9,529 bases of DNA, taken from NCBI GenBank assembly GCA_030145035.1, contig JAQYWL010000039.1:1-9529 (forward strand), in the 5' to 3' direction. Positions 1 to 5,095 of this stretch are shown piece after piece. This DNA comes from Desulfobacteria bacterium. GTDB lineage: Bacteria > Desulfobacterota > Desulfobacteria > Desulfobacterales > C00003060. Each line of letters opens with the position of its first letter. The stretch's first letter is position 1. Position numbers and translations under genes: made by a program. The notes beneath the pieces are model-generated. The model saw nothing but the letters and a program-made list of their open reading frames with translations, made no database searches and was not told the origin of the DNA.

Positions 1-1415
1 CGAAGTTCATATGCAACCAAGTAAGCCAGCATAATGCCGAAAACATGAGCACGCGTCCTGGGCGCTTTGCGCACAAAAATCCCGCGAATATGAAGCAACG
101 CCGTTTTCATTGTCCGAAACGCCCACTCCACTTCAGCAAGGCTTTTATACCGGTCATGGACAGTTTGCTTTGAGGCTGTCTCAACCGAAAGATCAGTTTT
201 GATTACATAACATCCGTCGAGCTTCTCCTCTTCTTCCAACACCGTATCTTTGACTTCCACGCTGAGATTCCGGCCCCGGATAAGGATATCTACCCATTTG
301 CTGATCTTGAGGATGTCTGCCTTTTCCTTGACTATTCGCTTAGCAACCTTCGCTTTTGCCCTCGGATGTTCTGACAAGTATCTCGTCTTTAGCGCACAAA
401 GCTCGCCTACTTTCCTGAGTTTGCTTTCACGGCTGTCTCTGATCTCGCCAACCCTAACTGGGTTGCGGCGGTATATATAGCGGATGTCTTCTGATTCGAC
501 CTCGCACACCGTTTCATCAAAAAGTTCCATCTGCAGCACATATTTTTTCAACAACGTTTCAATCTGAGCCTTGGTCAGTGCTGTTATGTAGTGATATTTT
601 TCTGTCGTAAGGTCCTTGATTTGTGCACTCTTGATCATGCCCCGGTCACCGACAAATGTCACTTTCTCAATTCCAAAACGTCGTGCAACCTTATCTACCT
701 GATTTTTAAATGTCTTCGTATCACCAGTATTGCCACGAAAAACCTCGCAGGAAATAGGTCGCCCCTCGTCGTCGGTTAATAAACCGATGACGATCTGCTT
801 CTTGCCTTTCTTCCCATCACGGTTATACCCGTAATCGGCAAGTTCATTTTGATCACCCTCCAAGTAACTGCTGGTTACGTCATAAAGATACATGTTAGGT
901 TTTTGGTGCTCGTAACGGCCTTTGAAAAGACGTTTCTCTATTGCTTGCTGATGATCATTAAGCCAATCCATGGCCGTGTACAAGTCGTCCTCGCAAAACG
1001 AGTCCAGCCCAACAATATCACATGCGGAATGGCTTTGTGCCAGTCGTGTTGCCGAAAGACGCGATACTGATCCAATGACAGTGGAAATGACCATCCAAAG
1101 TGACAGCTTCGCCATTGCACTTCGCCCAACAGCGCCGACAATCCCGAGTCGTTTGGCTAATTGATACACAAGCCACACTGCCCCCACACTCAGACCCTGT
1201 CTGGTCTTGACCGATTTGCCTGGAACTTTTAGCGCAGCAAGATTTCTCTTATTCGCCAAAGCGAACTTTATGGCCTCTATTTCCTCGTTATCGCACTTCG
1301 ATAGATTCGCAACGGTGTCATGGCAGACTTTGCCGTTTTTGCGATATGAATTGCGAAGAAGTGCTCGGCGGTAAGTCCTGCCATCTACAGTGTATGTTTG
1401 ATCATCAACATGCAT
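1..1415 (-). CDS. IS1634-family transposase, 3' end beyond window
   Basis: The DDE transposase catalyses excision and insertion of its own element. I followed the minus strand from ATG at 1413-1415 to the window edge: 471 codons with no stop, so the protein is truncated only by the window. The N-terminus begins MHVDDQTYTVDGRTYRRALL. The catalytic triad is recognisable: D179 in YLYDVTSSYLEG, D257 in FVGDRGMI, and E430 in AEVEWAFRTMK. Around E430 the spacing Y(2)x(3)E(6)K is kept, but the usual R of the YREK motif is L. IS1634 transposases are typically about 500-600 residues, so most of the protein is present. No Shine-Dalgarno sequence precedes the ATG. A GTG three codons upstream is a possible alternative start. 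The family call is from recognised motifs and general sequence; the superfamily is secure, the exact family somewhat less so. Confidence 0.85.
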   Translation of the reverse strand, partial: MHVDDQTYTVDGRTYRRALLRNSYRKNGKVCHDTVANLSKCDNEEIEAIKFALANKRNLAALKVPGKSVKTRQGLSVGAVWLVYQLAKRLGIVGAVGRSAMAKLSLWMVISTVIGSVSRLSATRLAQSHSACDIVGLDSFCEDDLYTAMDWLNDHQQAIEKRLFKGRYEHQKPNMYLYDVTSSYLEGDQNELADYGYNRDGKKGKKQIVIGLLTDDEGRPISCEVFRGNTGDTKTFKNQVDKVARRFGIEKVTFVGDRGMIKSAQIKDLTTEKYHYITALTKAQIETLLKKYVLQMELFDETVCEVESEDIRYIYRRNPVRVGEIRDSRESKLRKVGELCALKTRYLSEHPRAKAKVAKRIVKEKADILKISKWVDILIRGRNLSVEVKDTVLEEEEKLDGCYVIKTDLSVETASKQTVHDRYKSLAEVEWAFRTMKTALLHIRGIFVRKAPRTRAHVFGIMLAYLVAYEL

Positions 1416-1425
1416 AGTGACCACT

Positions 1426-1453
1426 AATATAAGGAGGTGCTATGTGATGTCAA
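1426..1453 (-). promoter_or_regulatory. Promoter of the IS1634 transposase
   Basis: On the minus strand a perfect TTGACA (1448-1453) is followed after 16 nt by TATATT (1426-1431), a 5/6 match to the -10 box. Transcription would begin about 7 nt further, only a few bases before the transposase ATG at 1415. The mRNA would therefore be leaderless or nearly so, consistent with the lack of a Shine-Dalgarno sequence. Position and quality are seen directly; activity is inferred. Confidence 0.55.
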
Positions 1454-1539
1454 GCCTTTTTTAGCTTTTTTCTGAATTATTATTAGTGACTACACTTTTC
1501 AGCCAGAATACCCCCTTTTATGTGTATTATCGAGATGTT

Positions 1540-1930
1540 AGGTCACAATGGGGACTGGAAGATCTGTCGCAGTGCCACCCGACAAGGCCAGTTGCGGGAT
1601 CTCCCGGTTCTCGTGCATAGAGCTTCCACGCATGCTCAGGGTCTCTGACTCCGCGGGGCCAGTGGGCGACTCGCTGCATAACGCCGCACACCGTGTTGCC
1701 TTCCCTGCCGTCCCACGAGGTCGGCACCCCGGAAGGGTGATTTCGGAGCTCAATGGCTGGCCTGCGCTTCCCCCTGTCAACGCTTCGCGTGCAACCTCAC
1801 GGCTGCCCGCGCATGACTCGGGGCCATGATGGAACAGCTACTCCTTTCATGTAGGGCTCTTGACTTCGGCTGAGCTCAGTCGAAGCCTCATCCCCTACTC
1901 TATGCCGGTTTATCCCGGCGCTTTCAGGAT
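1540..1930 (-). pseudogene. Relic resembling the 5' part of a group II intron/maturase element
   Basis: This GC-rich stretch sits between an AT-rich IS end and an AT-rich promoter region and carries no convincing gene. Read on the minus strand it contains a short frame starting MHENREIPQLALSGG (ATG near 1619), preceded by gtggaagctctatgcacgag. From memory, this DNA and the MHENRE start are typical of the leader and first codons of certain bacterial group II intron reverse transcriptases. Upstream, also on the minus strand, come a stem-forming gccgg/ccggc (1904-1919) and a segment reading cccgagtcatgcgcg, which I associate with the same elements. The frame closes at 1548 after 26 codons and no reverse transcriptase domain follows. 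If the identification is right, this is a dead remnant. It could also be an unrelated structured repeat. Confidence 0.35.
1851..1898. repeat. Palindromic repeat inserted in the relic, nested hairpin
   Basis: A 22-nt near-perfect palindrome lies at 1864-1885 (CTTCGGCTGAG then CTCAGTCGAAG, one G-U type mismatch). It is enclosed by GTAGGG (1851-1856) and CCCTAC (1893-1898), so the whole can fold as one long hairpin. Short palindromes of the form cttcgnctgagctcagncgaag are widespread intergenic repeats in several phyla. Here one seems to have landed in the loop of an existing stem. Confidence 0.6.
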
Positions 1931-2099
1931 GTACCCTAATTTCCACTTGACAAAGCAGAAATCATTATGCAAATATATTGAATAAGTTGACAACGTTCCC
2001 CATCCAGCATAATCCGAGCCAAAAATACAGGACAGGGTTCAGAGGAGCGAGAGACTCGGCGAAAAAATAAAAGTGGCTCGATGATAAGGATACCTTGAC
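1931..2099 (+). promoter_or_regulatory. Leader of the first toxin-antitoxin pair with candidate promoter
   Basis: The best promoter is TTGACA at 1987-1992 with CATAAT at 2008-2013 (5/6), though the 15-nt spacer is short. A second TTGACA at 1947-1952 has a TATATT at 1974-1979 but at a poor 21-nt distance. The ribosome binding site AAGGA (2086-2090) lies 9 nt before the ATG at 2100. No clear inverted-repeat operator is visible. Confidence 0.4.
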
Positions 2100-2381
2100 A
2101 TGGAAGAAGAACTCAATAGGCATACTGAACAAAAAGTCATTGAGAAATTAAGGCTGCTCGATCCCCAGCAAATACCGGAGGTCTATGATTTCATTGATGT
2201 TCTTGTTGAAAAAAGAAGGAAAAAGCGAGAGCTGATATCGCCCGAAGCTATGAATCAGAAGGATCCTATCCAGGCATTGCGGGGTCGGGGCAAAGGCGAA
2301 CAGTTGGTAGAAAGACTCCTGCGGTCAAGACGTGATGATCGGCACCGTGATGAGCGAAAACGTTCAGATATACGTACTTGA
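2100..2381 (+). CDS. Antitoxin of a VapBC-like pair (DUF2281/VapB-like)
   Basis: This 93-residue, charged, mostly helical protein lies directly upstream of, and overlaps, a PIN-domain toxin gene. That arrangement is the standard antitoxin position. The N-terminal part (residues about 8-40, with VIEKLRLLDPQQIPEVYDFI) resembles the helix pair of DUF2281-type antitoxins. The C-terminal part (about 56-84, GRGKGEQLVERLLRSRRDDR) resembles the toxin-wrapping tail of VapB/RelB proteins, which usually ends in an LLxxRxxD motif. The start is fixed by AAGGA nine bases upstream. Family role: it neutralises the RNase toxin and with it represses their promoter. No obvious ribbon-helix-helix or AbrB DNA-binding domain is seen, so autoregulation is uncertain. 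Function is inferred from context and weak motif similarity. Confidence 0.7.
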   Translation: MEEELNRHTEQKVIEKLRLLDPQQIPEVYDFIDVLVEKRRKKRELISPEAMNQKDPIQALRGRGKGEQLVERLLRSRRDDRHRDERKRSDIRT

Positions 2382-2769
2382 TACCTCTGCTTGGCTTGCC
2401 TTAATCGAAGACGAGGAAGGTGCTGATCTTGTACAGCAAATATTGGAAAAGGCTAAGTCTGGTGAGGTTGATATTCTTGTTTCCTTCATGAGTTTCATGG
2501 AAGTGATGTATATCACTCTTCAAGAGCGAGATCTAGGTGAGGCTGATGAACGTGTAAAGCTCATGGCAGCTCTACCTATCACACGAGTAGAATCAAATAA
2601 TTCGCTTGGTATCATCGCGGCCAAGCTTAAAGCCAATTACCGCATTTCTGTTGCTGATGCCTGGATTGCTGCACTAGCACAAGAGAGAAATGCCGCATTG
2701 GTACATAAGGATCCGGAGTTTGAACAGATTGAAGAAGACATTCAAGTAATAAAATTGCCCTACAAATAA
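2350..2769 (+). CDS. vapC: PIN-domain ribonuclease toxin, VapC-like
   Basis: The protein of 139 residues carries the full acidic signature of a PIN-domain RNase: D11 in VLDTSAW, E51 in SFMEVMYI, D103 in ISVADAWIAALA and D121 in VHKDPEFE. These residues would bind Mg2+/Mn2+ for RNA cleavage; VapC toxins commonly cut tRNA or rRNA and stop translation. Length is normal for the family. ATG at 2350 is chosen because PIN toxins usually begin a few residues before the first Asp. GTG 2332, ATG 2335 and GTG 2347 are in frame and possible, and none has a good Shine-Dalgarno sequence. The start lies inside the antitoxin gene, so translation is probably coupled, keeping toxin output tied to antitoxin output. 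No catalytic residue is missing, so the toxin appears active in principle. Confidence 0.85.
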   Translation: MSENVQIYVLDTSAWLALIEDEEGADLVQQILEKAKSGEVDILVSFMSFMEVMYITLQERDLGEADERVKLMAALPITRVESNNSLGIIAAKLKANYRISVADAWIAALAQERNAALVHKDPEFEQIEEDIQVIKLPYK

Positions 2770-3002
2770 TTTCAAAAGTCTTGAAGATACCAATGTCATT
2801 ACGTCATTAGACTAACCCAGTTAGATGTCACCCATTCCCGTCCTAATTAGCAAACAACGTCACCCATTACGCGTCCCTAATCAACGAATCAACGATTCCC
2901 CGGATGTGAGATTATGAAGATGTCATATGTCAAGGGCTGACCCCAATTGCTACTTAGGGCAAAAGTTATTTGTTATTTGTTATTCGTTATTGGTGAGATT
3001 TT
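2770..3002. other. Gene-free spacer with short direct repeats
   Basis: No gene is visible. GTCACCCATT occurs at 2827-2836 and again at 2859-2868, within an imperfect 32-nt duplication. AATCAACG is repeated at about 2879-2894. A string reading atgtcaagggctgacccca (2927-2945) looks like the GGGCTGACCCC tag often left by small transposable repeats; a related gaagatgtgacccca occurs at 5409-5423. The spacer ends in a heptanucleotide array (separate entry). No terminator for the toxin gene is convincing. Confidence 0.6.
2965..2992 (+). repeat. GTTATTT heptanucleotide array before the four-helix bundle gene
   Basis: Four tandem 7-mers: GTTATTT twice, then GTTATTC and GTTATTG. The first 21 nt are the inverted complement, at 19 of 21 positions, of 3461-3481 on the other side of the four-helix bundle gene. 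The gene is thus bracketed by an inverted pair of the same heptamers. The next gene starts 10 nt after the array and no classical Shine-Dalgarno sequence is present, only ggtgag at 2991-2996. Confidence 0.8.
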
Positions 3003-3383
3003 ATGACTAAAAAGAGCCTAAAAACTTTCGAAGATTTGGAATGTTGGCAAGCTTGCACTGAAGTGCGGCGATTTATTACTGAATTGCTTAAGAGTTACCC
3101 TAAGGATGAGAGGTTTGCGCTGGTGGATGATATGAGGCGAACTGCGCGGTCCACAACACACAACCTTGCGGAAGGATTCGTGCGATTTCATTACAAGGAG
3201 AATGTATAGTTTTGTAGGATTAGTCGTGGATCGCTCTATGAACTAATTGATCAATTAATAACGTCAAAAGATGACGGGTATATAACTTCCGAAGAGTATG
3301 AGAGAGGAAGAGACTTAATCACCAAAGCATTACCGATACTGAATGGATACATAAAATATCTTTCGAAGCAAAAAGACAAATAA
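3003..3383 (+). pseudogene. Four-helix bundle protein (23S rRNA IVP type) with in-frame amber codon
   Basis: The reading frame from ATG 3003 to TAA 3381-3383 gives 126 codons, the usual length for this family, but codon 69 (3207-3209) is TAG. Before it the protein reads ...AEGFVRFHYKENV; after it the same frame continues FCRISRGSLYELIDQL and ends YIKYLSKQKDK. From memory, the family consensus at this junction is KENIQFCRI.RGSLYEL, so the TAG stands exactly where Gln is expected. A single C-to-T change of CAG explains it. Members are small helical bundles first found in intervening sequences of 23S rRNA genes and also as scattered single genes; their function is unknown. As read, only a 68-residue N-terminal half would be made, and no internal start rescues the second half. 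Other genes here end in TAG, so amber recoding is unlikely but not excluded. Confidence 0.85.
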
Positions 3384-3412
3384 CAAATGACGTATAAAAA
3401 ATGACGAGACGG

Positions 3413-3466
3413 AATGGTTATATAAGTTATCTTTCCAAGCAGAAGAAAAAGACGAAGAACGAATAA
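3413..3466 (+). pseudogene. Duplicated 3' end of the four-helix bundle gene
   Basis: These 17 codons plus TAA encode NGYISYLSKQKKKTKNE. They closely match NGYIKYLSKQKDK, the C-terminus of the preceding gene at about 3341-3380. The DNA match is also clear, for example aatatctttcgaagcaa against gttatctttccaagcag. No start or upstream portion is present, so this is a fragment produced by partial tandem duplication or by a second gene copy collapsing. Its 3' end runs directly into the CAATAAC-type heptamer array. Confidence 0.75.
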
Positions 3467-3684
3467 CAGATAACCAATAACGTTACTCTCCTTGGGCTCA
3501 CCAATAACTAATAACTTTACTCTCAGCCCTCTGTCATCTGACATCTGTTCTCTGACATCTGTTCTCTGTCATCTGTTCTCTGTCATCTGTCATCTGTTCT
3601 CTGTCATCTGTCATCTGCGCTTTCAGCTTTCAGCTATGAGCTATCATCTGACCTCTGACATCTGTCATCAGCGCTTTGCCCTAT
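3447..3684. repeat. Long degenerate heptanucleotide array (STRR-like)
   Basis: About 34 consecutive 7-mers stay in one phase (starting 3447, 3454, 3461 and so on). The first group is AATAAC-based (GAATAAC, AGATAAC, CAATAAC, AATAACT). From 3524 the units become CAGCCCT, then mixtures of CTGTCAT, CTGACAT and CTGTTCT. The last part is more degenerate (CTGCGCT, TTCAGCT twice, ATGAGCT, ATCATCT, GACCTCT, GACATCT, GTCATCA). The period holds although the consensus drifts. Frames through it read as 7-residue repeats with no homology I recognise, so it is not coding. Short tandemly repeated heptanucleotides are known from filamentous cyanobacteria; the resemblance is structural only. Confidence 0.85.
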
Positions 3685-3882
3685 GGAGGAAATGGGAAAC
3701 TTTAAAAGTAAAGGGCGTACCCAAAAAACTGCCCACACTGCGTCGTTGATGCAAAAACATCTTGACAATGATCGACGAATAGTTGATTATTCTAACAAAC
3801 TTAGAAGAGCGTTCCGTAGTCCATTGCTTGGCAGGAAAACCGCAGAATGGTCCGATGGTCAACCAAAAACAAGGAGAAACAG
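3685..3882 (+). promoter_or_regulatory. Leader and candidate promoter of hicBA
   Basis: TTGACA at 3762-3767 with GATTAT at 3785-3790 (4/6) at an ideal 17-nt spacing is the best promoter candidate, giving a leader of roughly 85 nt. The ribosome binding site AAGGAG (3871-3876) lies 6 nt before the hicB ATG. An open frame from 3683 crosses this region but lacks codon bias, homology or a well-placed ribosome binding site. Confidence 0.45.
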
Positions 3883-4182
3883 ATGAACCGGAAATACACA
3901 GCAATTGTTCGCAAAAGCAAGCTTGAATATGTTGCGATATGTTTGGAACTAAATGTTTCCTCAAGAGGGGAAGATCTGGTATCTGTCGAGAAGAACCTAA
4001 GAAACGCGATAGAATTGTATCTTGAGGACATAAGACAGCATCCAGAGACCTCTGTTTCTCCAATTTCCATGGAAGAATTGATCGAATTCCTCAGAGATAC
4101 AGAGCCAGAGTGGTATAAAGAGCCAGCAGAAGGTCTACTTCTAAGGCCACTCGAAGTTCATGAGGTGCCTTCATATGCGTAA
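3883..4182 (+). CDS. hicB: HicB-family antitoxin
   Basis: The 99-residue protein has the HicB partial RNase-H-like fold signature at residues 4-48: KYTAIVRKSKLEYVAICLEL, then a strand-turn (NVSSRGEDLVSVE) and the helix KNLRNAIELYLED. It is followed at 8 nt overlap by a HicA-like gene. HicB binds HicA, covers its catalytic site and usually represses the operon. AAGGAG six bases before ATG 3883 fixes the start; an in-frame ATG at 3847 has no such site. The C-terminal half (residues 55-99) is acidic and shows no evident helix-turn-helix or ribbon-helix-helix, so DNA binding is doubtful. The antitoxin gene comes first, the reverse of Escherichia coli hicAB but common elsewhere. Confidence 0.82.
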   Translation: MNRKYTAIVRKSKLEYVAICLELNVSSRGEDLVSVEKNLRNAIELYLEDIRQHPETSVSPISMEELIEFLRDTEPEWYKEPAEGLLLRPLEVHEVPSYA

Positions 4183-4411
4183 GGTTCCCGCATTGTCCAG
4201 TAAGGAGTTGGCAAGATTGCTGGAAGAAGGCGGAGCCGCATTTGTGAGGCAAGGAAGTACTGACCATGCAATATGTTCTAGAGTCGTCGAAGGCAAGAGA
4301 TTCTCTGCTCCTGTCCAAATGGGGAAGAAGACGTTGGACCCTGTGTATTGTAAAAGGGTTCTGAGACAGTTGAAGTTTACAGATGCTGAAATTGAAAAAC
4401 TTTTAGGTTGA
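4175..4411 (+). CDS. hicA: HicA-family mRNA interferase toxin
   Basis: This basic 78-residue protein follows the small double-stranded-RNA-binding-like fold of HicA: helix SKELARLLEEGGAAFVRQGS, a His-bearing strand (H31 in STDHAI) and a C-terminal strand-helix. In the family the conserved His, usually in GSHxxY/F, is needed for translation-independent mRNA cleavage. Here the motif is GSTDHAI, a variant with the His displaced by two residues, as I recall from one HicA subgroup. ATG 4175 is preferred because GAGGTG (4162-4167) precedes it by 7 nt; the in-frame ATG at 4160 lacks a site. The start overlaps the end of hicB (ATGCGTAA), giving translational coupling. The stop is followed within 2 nt by a heptamer array. 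Confidence 0.8.
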   Translation: MRKVPALSSKELARLLEEGGAAFVRQGSTDHAICSRVVEGKRFSAPVQMGKKTLDPVYCKRVLRQLKFTDAEIEKLLG

Positions 4412-4413
4412 TC

Positions 4414-4580
4414 TTCGCTCTCTGCGCCTTGCGCTATCCGTAAAAAGCCAAGAGAAAAAAGTCCCAAATTCGCAATCCCAAATCCTGATTCCACAATTTG
4501 CAATCGGAAATAAGCTGTACGCCCTTTGCTCCATGCTCTACGCTCTGTCATCTGCCCTCCGCCCTCTGCCCTCTGCCCGC
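4414..4580. repeat. Second heptanucleotide array system
   Basis: Immediately after hicA come TTCGCTC, TCTGCGC, CTTGCGC (from 4414). After an A-rich stretch of 21 nt (three weak units), seven 7-mers of type CNNNAAT follow in the same phase at 4463-4511 (CCCAAAT, TCGCAAT, CCCAAAT, CCTGATT, CCACAAT, TTGCAAT, CGGAAAT). After a 6-nt step, nine more units run at 4518-4580 (TACGCCC, TTTGCTC, CATGCTC, TACGCTC, TGTCATC, TGCCCTC, CGCCCTC, TGCCCTC, TGCCCGC). The units differ from the first array, yet the 7-nt period is kept. No coding potential is seen. Confidence 0.8.
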
Positions 4581-4586
4581 TCATAT

Positions 4587-4626
4587 GGGTTCACTAATAA
4601 CCAATAACTTTACTCTCAGTCATCTG
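4587..4626 (+). repeat. Direct repeat matching 3494-3540, flanking hicBA
   Basis: The sequence gggttcactaataaccaat at 4587 onward, followed by aactttactctcag and catctg, repeats the segment at 3494-3540 (gggctcaccaataactaat, aactttactctcag, catctg). The main difference is an 8-nt stretch missing before catctg. A third, shorter version is at 3471-3490. Recombination between the two long copies would delete about 1.09 kb containing hicBA. Confidence 0.8.
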
Positions 4627-4628
4627 TT

Positions 4629-4943
4629 TATCCTGCCTGCGCCGCCTGCCCCGCCTGCCCTGTAAGGAGGTACGACTGTATCGGGGTAGGTAGGCACTAT
4701 CGTACTGGGGTTAAATGAACCACCATATTTAACTGGGGTCTAAAATAATATTTGATACGAAGAAGAAAAGTTAAAAAGTAAAGATGTCCCCAACTTCCCC
4801 ACAAAAAGACAATTCAGACAGGATCAACAAGATTGACCGGTTTTGTTTCTCAGTTTCATCCGGAAACTGAGAAACAAAAAAATCCTGTATATCCTGTATA
4901 TCCTGTCTAATATTAATCTTGTCTAACAAAAAAGAGGCATGCC
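4629..4943. other. Gene-free spacer with tandem repeats and a strong hairpin
   Basis: No gene is visible. In order: a CCGCCTGCC-type tandem at about 4633-4660; an aaggaggt string at 4664-4671 with no usable start codon; ACTGGGGT twice (4704-4711 and 4732-4739) around an inverted GTTAAAT/ATTTAAC pair; the hairpin at 4841-4879 (separate entry); three 9-mers ATCCTGTAT, ATCCTGTAT, ATCCTGTCT (4882-4908); and AGAGG (4933-4937) ahead of the short signal-peptide frame at 4944. Confidence 0.6.
4841..4879. repeat. Perfect 17-bp inverted repeat, 5-nt loop
   Basis: The arms TTTTGTTTCTCAGTTTC (4841-4857) and GAAACTGAGAAACAAAA (4863-4879) are perfectly complementary around ATCCG. Flanks extend the symmetry loosely: gacaggatcaacaagatt on the left faces the inverted atcctgt 9-mers and aatcttgtc on the right. 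No T-run follows the stem on either strand, so it is not a standard intrinsic terminator. Perfect pairing amid decayed DNA suggests recent origin or selection. Confidence 0.85.
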
Positions 4944-5027
4944 ATGAAAAAAGTTTCCTTCTTTGGTTTGTCATTGTTTCTCATGCTCGGTTCTTTGGCT
5001 TTTGGTGCTGACGTTGGAATAATTTAA
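4944..5027 (+). pseudogene. Signal-peptide fragment of a lost exported protein
   Basis: ATG 4944, with AGAGG 6 nt upstream, opens a 27-codon frame reading MKKVSFFGLSLFLMLGSLAF then GADVGII and TAA. It has a basic start, a hydrophobic core at residues 5-20 and a likely signal peptidase site after FGA: a textbook Sec signal peptide with no mature protein. The frame closes just where decayed repeat DNA begins. It may be the 5' end of the same gene as the fragment at 5324, split by repeat insertion. An expressed micropeptide is possible but less likely. Confidence 0.45.
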
Positions 5028-5095
5028 CGTCTCGGAATTTCTACAACCTGTTGAATGTACGAGCTTTTTTGACGCTTGGTTTTTTACCTCGTGCC

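Larger units (their letters stand above)
1..1497 (-). mobile_element. IS1634-type insertion sequence, truncated by window edge
   Basis: The element comprises the transposase gene and its short 5' flank. Read on the minus strand, the outer end is an AT-rich leader that starts near 1495-1497 with gtgtagtcactaataat and continues through A-rich runs into the promoter of the transposase. I place the boundary there because a compositionally different, GC-rich stretch begins shortly afterwards. The terminal inverted repeat cannot be confirmed because the other end lies outside the window. IS1634 elements belong to the IS4 superfamily and move by DDE cut-and-paste transposition, often leaving long target duplications. 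The exact outer base is uncertain by several nucleotides. Confidence 0.6.

Noticed and set aside
1433..1449. Plus-strand aaggaggtg followed by ATG TGA
   Set aside because: A perfect Shine-Dalgarno sequence before an immediate stop codon. It is the complement of the minus-strand promoter spacer and is most likely coincidental.
1548..1829. Open frames on both strands in the GC-rich relic
   Set aside because: Length is explained by high GC. The only recognisable content is the short MHENRE-type start on the minus strand.
3524..3684. Possible CRISPR array
   Set aside because: The units are contiguous 7-mers with no spacers and no conserved 24-40 nt repeat.
3683..3886. Open frame upstream of hicB
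   Set aside because: No homology, poor ribosome binding site placement, and the candidate hicBA promoter lies within it.
3668..4070. Two minus-strand frames antisense to hicB and its leader
   Set aside because: They are shadows of the hicB frame, with no motif and no ribosome binding site.
4664..4671. Ribosome binding site aaggaggt
   Set aside because: No start codon with an open frame follows at usable distance.
4841..4879. Intrinsic terminator
   Set aside because: The stem is strong, but no T-run follows it on either strand.
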